NCBI GenBank assembly: GCA_024234955.1
Contig: JACKNK010000005.1
Location: forward strand, 62,001 to 126,000
Direction: 5' to 3'
Length of the DNA stretch: 64,000 nucleotides
From: Gammaproteobacteria bacterium
GTDB taxonomy: Bacteria; Pseudomonadota; Gammaproteobacteria; JACKNK01
Shown: positions 48,369 to 55,642 of the stretch, in pieces
Numbering within the stretch: position 1 is the stretch's first letter
How the letters are laid out: every line of letters begins with the position of its first letter
The notes under the pieces: model-generated
Database searches by the model: none
What the model was told of the DNA's origin: nothing
What the model saw: the letters and a program-made list of their open reading frames with translations, nothing else
Made by a program: the position numbers and the translations under genes

Positions 48369-50363
48369 CTACGGAAGCATGTTCAGGACCACCGGAAATA
48401 CCGCGTCGCCGCCGATTGGGCCACCATCCAGGCTGATCCACAGATCGGTATGATCGTGCAGCGCCTGGTAGTAGTTGATCTTCTCTTCCAAGCCGTTGAT
48501 GAAGGCAAGCTGGCGCTTCGCAGACCAGTCTTCCCAGTCCTCCAGGGACACGTTCATGACCTCGCCGGTGTAAGGCAAGCCTTCGATGTATTCCCGCATA
48601 TAGCCGAGATCGGCGAGGTTACCGCCAATACCGGTGGTGCGGGTGCTGGCCGCGACCGCCGCTGGATCGCGGCTCAAGGACGCCGCCAGGGATTTGAGTT
48701 CATCGAGGAAGGTCTGGGGCGCAAGCAAACCTTCTTCCGCCGTAGCCAGAACCCGCTTGAGCACCTCGGTGAGATCGGACAACTGATCACGGGTGAGCAA
48801 CACGCGCACATCGACGGATTGCTGCTCCGGCTCGGTGAAGTAATGGTCCAACAACCAGGCATCGAACAGATCCGGCGCCTTCTCCCCCGCCTGTTTGGCG
48901 AGGTAACGCAGGCGCAAGGCATTGCCGAGCTTGGCGACGCGGGTTCGCAATTGCTGCAGGTCGCTGCTCTCCTGAGCGACTTCCGGCACTGGCATCGGCG
49001 GCAAGCCGCGTGCGGTCTCACCAACCTGCCGGGTCACATCGCCGGAAAGCTGCGCCAAGGCTTGCCCAAAGCGGTCCACATCACCGGTATCGACCCCGTA
49101 ATAGAACGCACCGATGCCGGGAAAGTCGGACACGGCCCGATATTGTTCTGCGGCACTGGCGTGGTCACCGGCACCTTGCGGCGTGAGCAGGTGCATGACC
49201 CAGATCGACACCCCGCGATCCTGGGCGAGCTGACGCAGGCCTTCCGCCGAGAGCCCGGTGGAGGCCAGCGGATCGTCACCGGGGCGCGGACCGGCGTCGG
49301 TGACCACGATCACATAACGCGCGTCGTAGTCCTTCCAGTCGATGTCCTCGATCGCACGTTTGATACCGGCGTAAGCATCTTCGACAAAGCCTTTACTGGA
49401 CACATGCGCCGGAACCACATCGCGCACCGCGTCGAAAAACTGCGTCGGATCACGACCTTGCTCAAGGTTGGCGTAGGTGCGGGTCAGATATTCGAGCCCG
49501 GGAACCACCTCATTGTTGTCGCGATAAGCGATCAAACCGAATGCAACCTTGTCGTCCAGCGATGCATGCTGGATAGAGTCGTATACGCCTCGCACGACCT
49601 CGCGGGTTCGCTCGATATAAGGCCCCATCGAAGTGGTCGAATCGACCACGAACACCACACCGGAACGAAAATCGCGCTTCACCACCGGTTTGTCGTCCGG
49701 GAGCGGCACCGAGGCGACATTGAGCATCAGCGCCTGGGTGTTCTGCAGGAATACATCGCGATACTGCTTGATAGGCACCAGGTAGAAGTCGTCATGAATA
49801 TCGACATGCGCCTTCGGCTGGATGGCGACAACTTCGCTACGGGAGGAAACATCGCCATCCTCGGCGGCTTTGTATAGCTTGCGATAGCTGCCGATGTCGT
49901 AAATATCGACCAGGCTCTTGAGCGTCGCCTGATCCCGAAACAGCAGCACACGGTCGTGCCCGACCGGCTCCCGGAAGGCGACGGTCAAGGCTTGATTCCA
50001 GGCCAGCACCTGCGCCTCGGGCATCCAGCCGCGCACACCACCGTGGCTGTTGCTTCCGACCTCCAGCCAAACATCCCCATCCACATTCTTGCGGCCATAG
50101 ACATAGAAGACGCTGAAGGCGTCGGCGGGCGTGCCCGTATCACCCGCCGCCACATGAATTTTCGCCCCTGGGCGGGACAGCACCCGCTCGTAGAGCGACT
50201 GCTTGCCTTCAAGCAGCAGGGGTCGCCGGATATCGCTGGACTCGGTGGTCGCCGCAACACTGACGCCGGAACCGAACAGCACAGCGGACAACGCCAGAGT
50301 CGCCAGCAGGCTACCGGGCTTTCGCCCCGGGAAGCCGTGTCGCAACGGTTTGGAAATCGTCAT
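48369..50363 (-). CDS. Exported vWA-domain protein related to the PpkA C-terminal region
   Basis: This is a 664-residue protein starting MTISKPLRHG at the ATG at 50363; a TTG at 50381 is an alternative. A signal region covers about 17-38. An SH3-like module with VWLEVGSNSHGGVRGWMPEA covers about 55-130. The von Willebrand A domain starts near 233, with the metal site VFVVDSTTSMGPYI (Asp241, Ser245; the middle position is Thr instead of Ser) and VIVVTDAGPRPGDDP later. The C-terminal 200 residues are helical. This matches the region that follows the kinase in PpkA proteins of type VI secretion clusters, but no kinase domain or T6SS gene is here. It is paired with the gene upstream. Confidence 0.75.
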   Translation of the reverse strand: MTISKPLRHGFPGRKPGSLLATLALSAVLFGSGVSVAATTESSDIRRPLLLEGKQSLYERVLSRPGAKIHVAAGDTGTPADAFSVFYVYGRKNVDGDVWLEVGSNSHGGVRGWMPEAQVLAWNQALTVAFREPVGHDRVLLFRDQATLKSLVDIYDIGSYRKLYKAAEDGDVSSRSEVVAIQPKAHVDIHDDFYLVPIKQYRDVFLQNTQALMLNVASVPLPDDKPVVKRDFRSGVVFVVDSTTSMGPYIERTREVVRGVYDSIQHASLDDKVAFGLIAYRDNNEVVPGLEYLTRTYANLEQGRDPTQFFDAVRDVVPAHVSSKGFVEDAYAGIKRAIEDIDWKDYDARYVIVVTDAGPRPGDDPLASTGLSAEGLRQLAQDRGVSIWVMHLLTPQGAGDHASAAEQYRAVSDFPGIGAFYYGVDTGDVDRFGQALAQLSGDVTRQVGETARGLPPMPVPEVAQESSDLQQLRTRVAKLGNALRLRYLAKQAGEKAPDLFDAWLLDHYFTEPEQQSVDVRVLLTRDQLSDLTEVLKRVLATAEEGLLAPQTFLDELKSLAASLSRDPAAVAASTRTTGIGGNLADLGYMREYIEGLPYTGEVMNVSLEDWEDWSAKRQLAFINGLEEKINYYQALHDHTDLWISLDGGPIGGDAVFPVVLNMLP

Positions 50364-50400
50364 GGTCGTCTCACTCAACAAATCGAAAAAGGGGATGCAT

Positions 50401-51030
50401 TTACCAAGCGAGCATCATCCGGCGGGCGTTGTCATCGCCTTGTGCAGCGGCCTGTTCAACGCGCTGCACCAAGGACGCGATGCGCTCATCCGCCATCGGT
50501 TCGCCGGCATTCAGGGCACGCTGATACCACTTCAAGGCCTGGGCCTCGTCCGGCTGTTCGATCACCGCGCCGGTCTTGGTCTGATCGAAATACTCCGGGT
50601 CGTACATCTCGCCCAGAACGAACGCCGACGGGCCGTGCCCCTCCCGCGCGGCAAAAAACCACAACAGATAGGCATCGACCGGCTGACCCGCGTCGGCGTA
50701 GCGCACGGCACGCACATGAACCTGATGCAGATCGACCCGACCACCGGCTGCTCGCAGTTCCGCAATCAAGGCGCGTGCTTCATCACCGGGGCGAACGCCG
50801 CTCTCCGAACCTGGAGCGAGTTCGGCGACCTCTGTCCCGGGAACTTGCGCGACCGTTTTGGTCGGTGCGGGAAGGGTGGCGTCGCCGCCCTGGTCGTGAT
50901 CGGTCGTATCCGAACCGCCGAAAAGGAAATAGCCACCGACAAGGATTGCGACCAGCACGATCACGATCCCCACGATCGCCCCCGTGCCAAGTCCTTTTCC
51001 ACCATCGAGGCGGGTTACCGGGTGGGACAT
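50401..51030 (-). CDS. Membrane-anchored Sel1/TPR-like protein
   Basis: This is a 209-residue protein starting MSHPVTRLDGGKGLGTGAIV at the ATG at 51030. One membrane helix (IVGIVIVLVAILVGGYFLFG) is followed by an acidic, Thr-rich linker, so the C-terminus probably lies in the periplasm. The C-terminal half has Sel1-like repeats: VDAYLLWFFAAREGHGPSAF and AQALKWYQRALNAGEPMADE. Such repeats bind proteins. It sits 37 bp upstream of the vWA gene and should be co-expressed with it. No specific function is known. Confidence 0.68.
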   Translation of the reverse strand: MSHPVTRLDGGKGLGTGAIVGIVIVLVAILVGGYFLFGGSDTTDHDQGGDATLPAPTKTVAQVPGTEVAELAPGSESGVRPGDEARALIAELRAAGGRVDLHQVHVRAVRYADAGQPVDAYLLWFFAAREGHGPSAFVLGEMYDPEYFDQTKTGAVIEQPDEAQALKWYQRALNAGEPMADERIASLVQRVEQAAAQGDDNARRMMLAW

Positions 51031-51359
51031 GTGCCACTCCGCAGGTTGATGGTCCAAAAACAGTATTGGGTTTAGCACGTTAGCGCCAGCGTTGCTGGCT
51101 ATATCCGAGCCGGGCACAACACGCACGTTCGTCGCAGATCGCGACCGGAAGGGCCATCTTTCCCATAAAACAATATTAGTATTTACAAATATTCAATCCT
51201 GCCCCTTGGCATCGCAATTGAGCGTACCACTGAGACACCGGTACGCCATGCGCCAGCGGTGTCACGTCGAGCGACGCGATTGGCAGCACTCACATCCCAC
51301 GCTGCGTCGCTCGGGACATTCAATCCGGGGCGACAACCCGTCAGGAACGTGCGGCTCGA
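51031..51359. other. Gene-free stretch upstream of the Sel1-like gene
   Basis: No gene is seen. A strongly A+T-rich patch with AATATT repeats lies at about 51165-51200, roughly 140-170 bp upstream of the 51030 start, and is the most likely promoter region for the Sel1-vWA pair. No clear terminator was identified. Confidence 0.4.
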
Positions 51360-52031
51360 TCAGTTGCGCCCACCGAACAGCGCCAGACGGGCCTGCCAGC
51401 GGGAGATATCCAGGCCGCGCCGCTTGAGCTGATCCAGCAACTCGCTGGCCTGGCTGAGCATCGCGGCGCGGTGCTCCGGTTCAAACAGATGCAAGGCATG
51501 CTGGACCGCTGTCTCCGATTCGCTGAGTAACGTCGCCACCAGATGATCTTCCTCGATCGGCGACACCGGACTGAGCAGATCCACGATCAATTTGTGCTCG
51601 AGCAATCGATAATGTTCCGCACGGGCCGCCTCTTCCTGCTCCAGTTCGCCACGCGCCTGCATGTCGTTGCCCGCGCCCTGCCAGACCGATTTCATGATCA
51701 CTTCGGTCAGACGGGTGAGCGCCTGCTGCTCGCGGGACAGATCGGCACCGAAGCCGCAGGACTGCTCATAAAGCTGATCGCAACGTTCCTTGAGGCCGAG
51801 AATCACGTCGCTCTCGACATTCGGCGGCAGGTTCGCCGCTTGATCGAACAGACGCTTCACCTCCTTGACGAAGGTATCCATATCCTCGCGATCGGCCGTG
51901 CGCGCAGCGATCACTTCATCCTGGGTCACGACGGCATGGTCACCGAACAAGGGATTGCGATAACGCCGCTTCAGATGCCGTTCACGTGGCCCCGGACGAG
52001 GATGGAAAAAATGAACTTCGTTGTCGGACAT
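51360..52031 (-). CDS. Hypothetical helical protein
   Basis: This 223-residue protein is not recognised. The start at 52031 (MSDNEVHFFHPRPGPRERHL) was chosen over an upstream frame extension of low complexity; there is no clear ribosome binding site. It has no signal peptide or membrane segment, so it is cytoplasmic. After a short basic N-terminus it is nearly all helix, rich in Glu, Leu, Gln and Arg, with segments such as LGLKERCDQLYEQSCGFGAD and EQEEAARAEHYRLLEHKLIV, which suggests a helical bundle. It lies 14 bp downstream of the IMPase-family gene and is probably co-transcribed with it. Confidence 0.65.
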   Translation of the reverse strand: MSDNEVHFFHPRPGPRERHLKRRYRNPLFGDHAVVTQDEVIAARTADREDMDTFVKEVKRLFDQAANLPPNVESDVILGLKERCDQLYEQSCGFGADLSREQQALTRLTEVIMKSVWQGAGNDMQARGELEQEEAARAEHYRLLEHKLIVDLLSPVSPIEEDHLVATLLSESETAVQHALHLFEPEHRAAMLSQASELLDQLKRRGLDISRWQARLALFGGRN

Positions 52032-52045
52032 AGGCGAGGAGGATT

Positions 52046-52858
52046 TCAGTAATCGGGATCGGCAGCACGCAACCAATCGCGCCACAGGGCAAACAAGTCG
52101 GGATTTCCGGCCCCCACCACGGATCGCGGCGCGATGGAGCCAGTGTAGACAGCGTCATTTTGCAAGGTAACGGCATACCCCCCGGCTTCCGCCAAGATCA
52201 GGCTGCCTGCGGCGTAGTCCCAGAGCTTCTGGCCACCGTGCAGATAGAGCTGGAATCGTCCTGCCGCGAGCCAGGCCCAATCGAGTGCGCCGGAACCGAA
52301 ATTACGCTGTGACCGGAAAGGTTGAGCCCGGACCAGCGCGATCCTGAGGCGTTCGGAGAGCCGCTTGAGATCGATCTCGGCGACACAATCCCTCAGGTCA
52401 CGGGCATCGCACCCGGCGTGCAGCGGCGTGTCATCCAGAAAGGCGCCTTTGCCACGATCCGCACGAAAGCATTCGTCACGCACCGGATCCAGGATCAGAC
52501 CGCAGCGCACCCCCTCCCGGTCGAGCAATGCGAGGGACACGGCGAAGCAGGGAACCCCCGAGGCAAAGTTGATGGTCCCATCCAGCGGATCGAGCACCCA
52601 TAGTCCTTCGTGTACGCCATCGGCCAGTTCACCCAGCAGGCGCGTATGGTCGGCAGGCGTCATTTCTTCACCGAGGAACCCGATTTCCGGCCATTCCGCG
52701 ACAAGGGCTTGCTGAATACGGGTCTGCATGGCGACATCCGCCTCCGTGACCAGTGACCCATCGGTCTTGGTCGCTGCGGCGATGTGCCCGAAACGGGGCA
52801 AGAGTTCACGCTGCGCGGCGTCGCGCAACAGACTTTGGAGCATGGAGGAATCGATCAT
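52046..52858 (-). CDS. Inositol monophosphatase family protein (IMPase/CysQ/SuhB-like)
   Basis: This is a 270-residue Mg-dependent phosphatase. The metal-binding signature is intact: IGFLGEEMT for the first acidic pair, VLDPLDGTINFASG for the Asp cluster, and KLWDYAAGSLILAEAGG for the closing motif. The family hydrolyses inositol phosphate, PAP or related sugar phosphates; which one cannot be decided here. The ATG at 52858 is the nearest family-consistent start, since the alternative at 52879 is a TTG. The downstream hypothetical gene follows after 14 bp. Confidence 0.88.
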   Translation of the reverse strand: MIDSSMLQSLLRDAAQRELLPRFGHIAAATKTDGSLVTEADVAMQTRIQQALVAEWPEIGFLGEEMTPADHTRLLGELADGVHEGLWVLDPLDGTINFASGVPCFAVSLALLDREGVRCGLILDPVRDECFRADRGKGAFLDDTPLHAGCDARDLRDCVAEIDLKRLSERLRIALVRAQPFRSQRNFGSGALDWAWLAAGRFQLYLHGGQKLWDYAAGSLILAEAGGYAVTLQNDAVYTGSIAPRSVVGAGNPDLFALWRDWLRAADPDY

Positions 52859-53080
52859 GAGGCGATCATAACCAAGCAAGACCGCCGGTTACCGTGCGAT
52901 CCGTGGGCCTGGCCGTGTAAACCCACCTGGCCGTTCCCCTCACAGTCACCCGCCAATCTCGCTCGCCAGGCATTCTCACCAGGCACGCTCGCCTATCTCG
53001 CCCGTCAAAACGTCGATTAGCCGGTCCCGGAATCCTGCGATAGGCCGTCTATCCGCGCTCAGCTGGCCGCATCCCCTGCG

Positions 53081-53410
53081 TCATTTTGCCTTTAACGCGG
53101 CAGCCAATGCCGATTCGGCCCAAATCCGAAGAAGGGGCATGTCCTCGATCACATCGCCCGGCACCGACCAGTAATTCATGGTCTGGGTCTTTCCCTGACG
53201 CAGGTAGCGGAAGATCTCCGCACCGCCGGTCTGATACATCTCACGATTGCTCTCGTCCGCCTTCAGATAAAGCGTGTCATCGATGAGCACCGCAAAATTC
53301 GCCCCTTCGCTGCTCAGCCCGACACCGCCGAACATGCGCCGCGCGCCCAATCCGGGCACCCAGGCGAACAGCTCGCGGACATACGCTTCATAGTCCTGGC
53401 TAACCGACAT
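53081..53410 (-). CDS. TfoX N-terminal domain protein
   Basis: This is a 109-residue protein with the TfoX_N signature: ARRMFGGVGLSSEGANFAVL, followed by LYLKADESNREMYQTGGAEI and MNYWSVPGDVIED. In TfoX/Sxy this domain precedes a second one and the protein promotes competence gene expression; here only the N-terminal domain is present, as in many stand-alone family members of unknown role. It lies three bases downstream of the oxyR stop on the same strand and should share its transcript. Confidence 0.87.
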   Translation of the reverse strand: MSVSQDYEAYVRELFAWVPGLGARRMFGGVGLSSEGANFAVLIDDTLYLKADESNREMYQTGGAEIFRYLRQGKTQTMNYWSVPGDVIEDMPLLRIWAESALAAALKAK

Positions 53411-53413
53411 GTC

Positions 53414-54328
53414 TTATCCCTTCACGACCTTCCGGACCGTATTCGGCAGATGTTTGCAGACCAGTTCCGCCAGCGCCTTCAGTGCCAATGCCCTGGGAAA
53501 AGTCTTTCGCGCAACCAGACGGATACGCCGCTCCGCATTGGCCACATGGACCTGACGCAGGATCACGCCGGTATCGGTCGCCCAGGAACCGCGCAGGGCC
53601 AGTGCCGGCACCAGGGTGCAACCGAAGCCCGCACCCACGAGTTGCATCAAGGTTTCCAGACTGGATGCCCGCAGATCATCGTGCGCGCTGGATTGATCGA
53701 GGTGACACACGCCCATGACCTGCTCCGTCAGGCAATGTCCGTCGGCCAGCAGCAACAACTGATCGACCGGCAGATCTTCTTCGTAGATCTCGTCCTTGTT
53801 GTAGAGCGGGTGTTTGGCGGGGAACGCCAGCCAGAACGGCTCGTCGAACAAGGCGATTTCCTGCAGGTCGTCGTCGTCCGGCGGGGTGGCGATCAAGGCA
53901 GCGTCCAGCTCGTGATGGCGCAGATGAATGAGCAACTGCTCGGTGATTTCCTCACGCAACACCAGATGCATGTCCGGAAATTCCTTGCGCAAGGGCTGCA
54001 GGATCAACGGCATCAGGTATGGCCCGAGCGTCGGAATGACACCCAGACGCAACAGCCCGGCAAGTGGGTCCTGAGCGGCTTTGGCGAGATTTTCCATCGC
54101 CTCGACCTGCTCGATCACGCGGCGCGCATAGATCAGCAACTGCTCACCGATTGGGGTGATTTCGACCGATCGGTTGCTGCGCTCGAAGATGGTTACCCCA
54201 AGCTCTTCCTCGACCTTCTTGATCTGCCCGGACAGCGTCGGCTGGCTGACAAAACTGGCTTCTGCGGCCTTGCCGAAATGCCGATGCTCGGCGACGGCAA
54301 GGACATAACGCAGATCTCTGAGGTTCAT
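53414..54328 (-). CDS. oxyR: Hydrogen peroxide-inducible regulator OxyR
   Basis: This is a 304-residue LysR-type regulator. GGAGG lies five bases before the ATG at 54328. The HTH is in HFGKAAEASFVSQPTLSGQI. The redox pair is Cys199 and Cys208 in DGHCLTEQVMGVCHL, at exactly the E. coli positions, so it should form the activating disulfide on peroxide exposure. It would control katG and other defence genes, and probably its own promoter through a site about 50-90 bp upstream. The TfoX-like gene follows immediately. Confidence 0.96.
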   Translation of the reverse strand: MNLRDLRYVLAVAEHRHFGKAAEASFVSQPTLSGQIKKVEEELGVTIFERSNRSVEITPIGEQLLIYARRVIEQVEAMENLAKAAQDPLAGLLRLGVIPTLGPYLMPLILQPLRKEFPDMHLVLREEITEQLLIHLRHHELDAALIATPPDDDDLQEIALFDEPFWLAFPAKHPLYNKDEIYEEDLPVDQLLLLADGHCLTEQVMGVCHLDQSSAHDDLRASSLETLMQLVGAGFGCTLVPALALRGSWATDTGVILRQVHVANAERRIRLVARKTFPRALALKALAELVCKHLPNTVRKVVKG

Positions 54329-54378
54329 ATCGCCTCCGATGAGCAGGACGTGGATTTGAGGACAGTGAAACACAGATT

Positions 54379-54416
54379 GATAGGTTTTACATATTGGATT
54401 TATTCATTCAAACGAT
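54379..54416. promoter_or_regulatory. Candidate OxyR binding site
   Basis: Four ATAG/CTAT-type elements occur with exact 7-base spacing: ATAG, ATAT, ATTC and CGAT. They match 12 of the 16 specified bases of the OxyR consensus. The first half, GATAGGTTTTACATAT, is the strongest. It lies between divergent oxyR and gpmA and fits oxyR autoregulation. Confidence 0.6.
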
Positions 54417-54509
54417 TTTAACAATACGTTAGCCAGGACTAACGTTCATTCCCAAGAGCGGAGAACACCCGCATCCAGTGCGTGCCTTGGCCCATTTTGG
54501 AGAATGACC

Positions 54510-55238
54510 ATGCCAACCCAATTGATGCTTCCCGTGGTGGTAATGATCCGCCACGCACAAAGCGAGTGGAATCGCCAAGGCCGCTTCACTGGCTGGGCTG
54601 ATCCGCCTCTCACCGACGCAGGCCGCGACGAGGCGGTACGTGCCGGTAAGGCGCTTGCGGAAATCGGATACCGCTTCGACGTCATCCACACCTCACGGCT
54701 TGAGCGTGCCCAGGAAACCGCCCAAATCGTGATGCGGCACTCCGACAACACCGGCGTGCCGGTCGCCACCGACTGGCGCTTGAATGAGCGCCATTACGGG
54801 GCGCTTCAGGGTGAAGACAAGATCGCGATGGCGGCCCGCGTGGGCGAGGAACAAGTCTGGCGCTGGCGACGTGGTTATCTGGACCGCCCGCCGCGCATGC
54901 TCGCTGACGATCCGGAAATGCCCTCCCGCGATCCACGCTGGGCGGACATCGACGCTACCCATTTGCCCAACGGCGAGAGCCTGGCCGCAACCCGCGAACG
55001 GGTAATGGATTTCTGGGGCGAGATCATCACGCCGCAGATCATCGCCGGTAAGCGTCTGATGATCGCGAGCCACGGCAACACGCTGCGCGCCTTGATCATG
55101 GCGCTTCAAGACATGAGTGTCGCCGCCATCGAGGACTTCGAAATCCCGACCGGGGTTCCAATCGTGTATGCGTTCTCCCCCAAGGGTGAACCGATCGGCT
55201 GGCACTACCTCAATAGCGACGCGGCCCAGGCTGCGTAG
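54510..55238 (+). CDS. gpmA: 2,3-bisphosphoglycerate-dependent phosphoglycerate mutase
   Basis: This is a 242-residue protein. The ATG at 54510 is preferred over the ATG at 54504 because GGAG then has normal spacing. The phosphohistidine motif is MIRHAQSEWNRQGRFTGWAD (His15); the usual Gly after RH is Ala here, a tolerated but uncommon change. The second His is in MIASHGNTLRALIMAL, and ERHYGALQG is intact. It interconverts 3- and 2-phosphoglycerate in glycolysis and gluconeogenesis. The HTH-only gene begins 11 bp after its stop, which suggests a shared transcript reaching katG. Confidence 0.94.
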   Translation: MPTQLMLPVVVMIRHAQSEWNRQGRFTGWADPPLTDAGRDEAVRAGKALAEIGYRFDVIHTSRLERAQETAQIVMRHSDNTGVPVATDWRLNERHYGALQGEDKIAMAARVGEEQVWRWRRGYLDRPPRMLADDPEMPSRDPRWADIDATHLPNGESLAATRERVMDFWGEIITPQIIAGKRLMIASHGNTLRALIMALQDMSVAAIEDFEIPTGVPIVYAFSPKGEPIGWHYLNSDAAQAA

Positions 55239-55249
55239 GAGCTTCGATC

Positions 55250-55519
55250 ATGCCCGGCGTCCGTGTCCTCACCTATCTGCTTGCGATCGCCGAGTTCGGC
55301 CATTTCGGTCGTGCGGCGGAACGCTGCAATGTCTCTCAGTCCACGTTGTCCGGACAGTTGAAGCGCTTCGAAGACTACCTAGGGGTACGCCTGATCGAGC
55401 GTCATCCGGACGGCGCTCGTCTCACCGACGCAGGGCGACGGGTCGTCCCCTGGGCCGATGTCATGGTGCACGCCGCGAAACGTCTTCGCGACACGGCAAG
55501 GACGCCCGAATGCACGTGA
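55250..55519 (+). CDS. LysR-type HTH-only protein, OxyR-like
   Basis: This is an 89-residue protein with TAGGAG seven bases before its ATG. It consists only of a LysR winged-helix domain: VLTYLLAIAEFGHFGRAAER, then CNVSQSTLSGQLKRFEDYLG and VRLIERHPDGARLTDAGRRV. It parallels the first 80 residues of the OxyR encoded at 54328-53414, including the order HFG-AAE then VSQ-TLSGQ. The effector domain is absent and the frame stops cleanly 123 bp before katG. It could be a degraded regulator or a functional DNA-binding protein that competes with OxyR. The good ribosome binding site argues against pure decay. Confidence 0.75.
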   Translation: MPGVRVLTYLLAIAEFGHFGRAAERCNVSQSTLSGQLKRFEDYLGVRLIERHPDGARLTDAGRRVVPWADVMVHAAKRLRDTARTPECT

Positions 55520-55642
55520 TCGCTTATTCCGTTTGCCGGCTTGGTTGTCCAGGCCGACCTTCCGCTGGCCACCCGCCCGTTTACCCCATAACGACATTGA
55601 TAAGGGCGGCGCGACCACAACCAAAGAAAGAGGAAATAAACC

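Noticed and set aside
53450..54421. Long plus-strand open frame antisense to oxyR
   Set aside because: It is a shadow of oxyR in G+C-rich DNA; oxyR has intact domain motifs and a good ribosome binding site.
54504..54509. Alternative gpmA start two codons upstream
   Set aside because: GGAG would be too close to this ATG; the ATG at 54510 has normal spacing.
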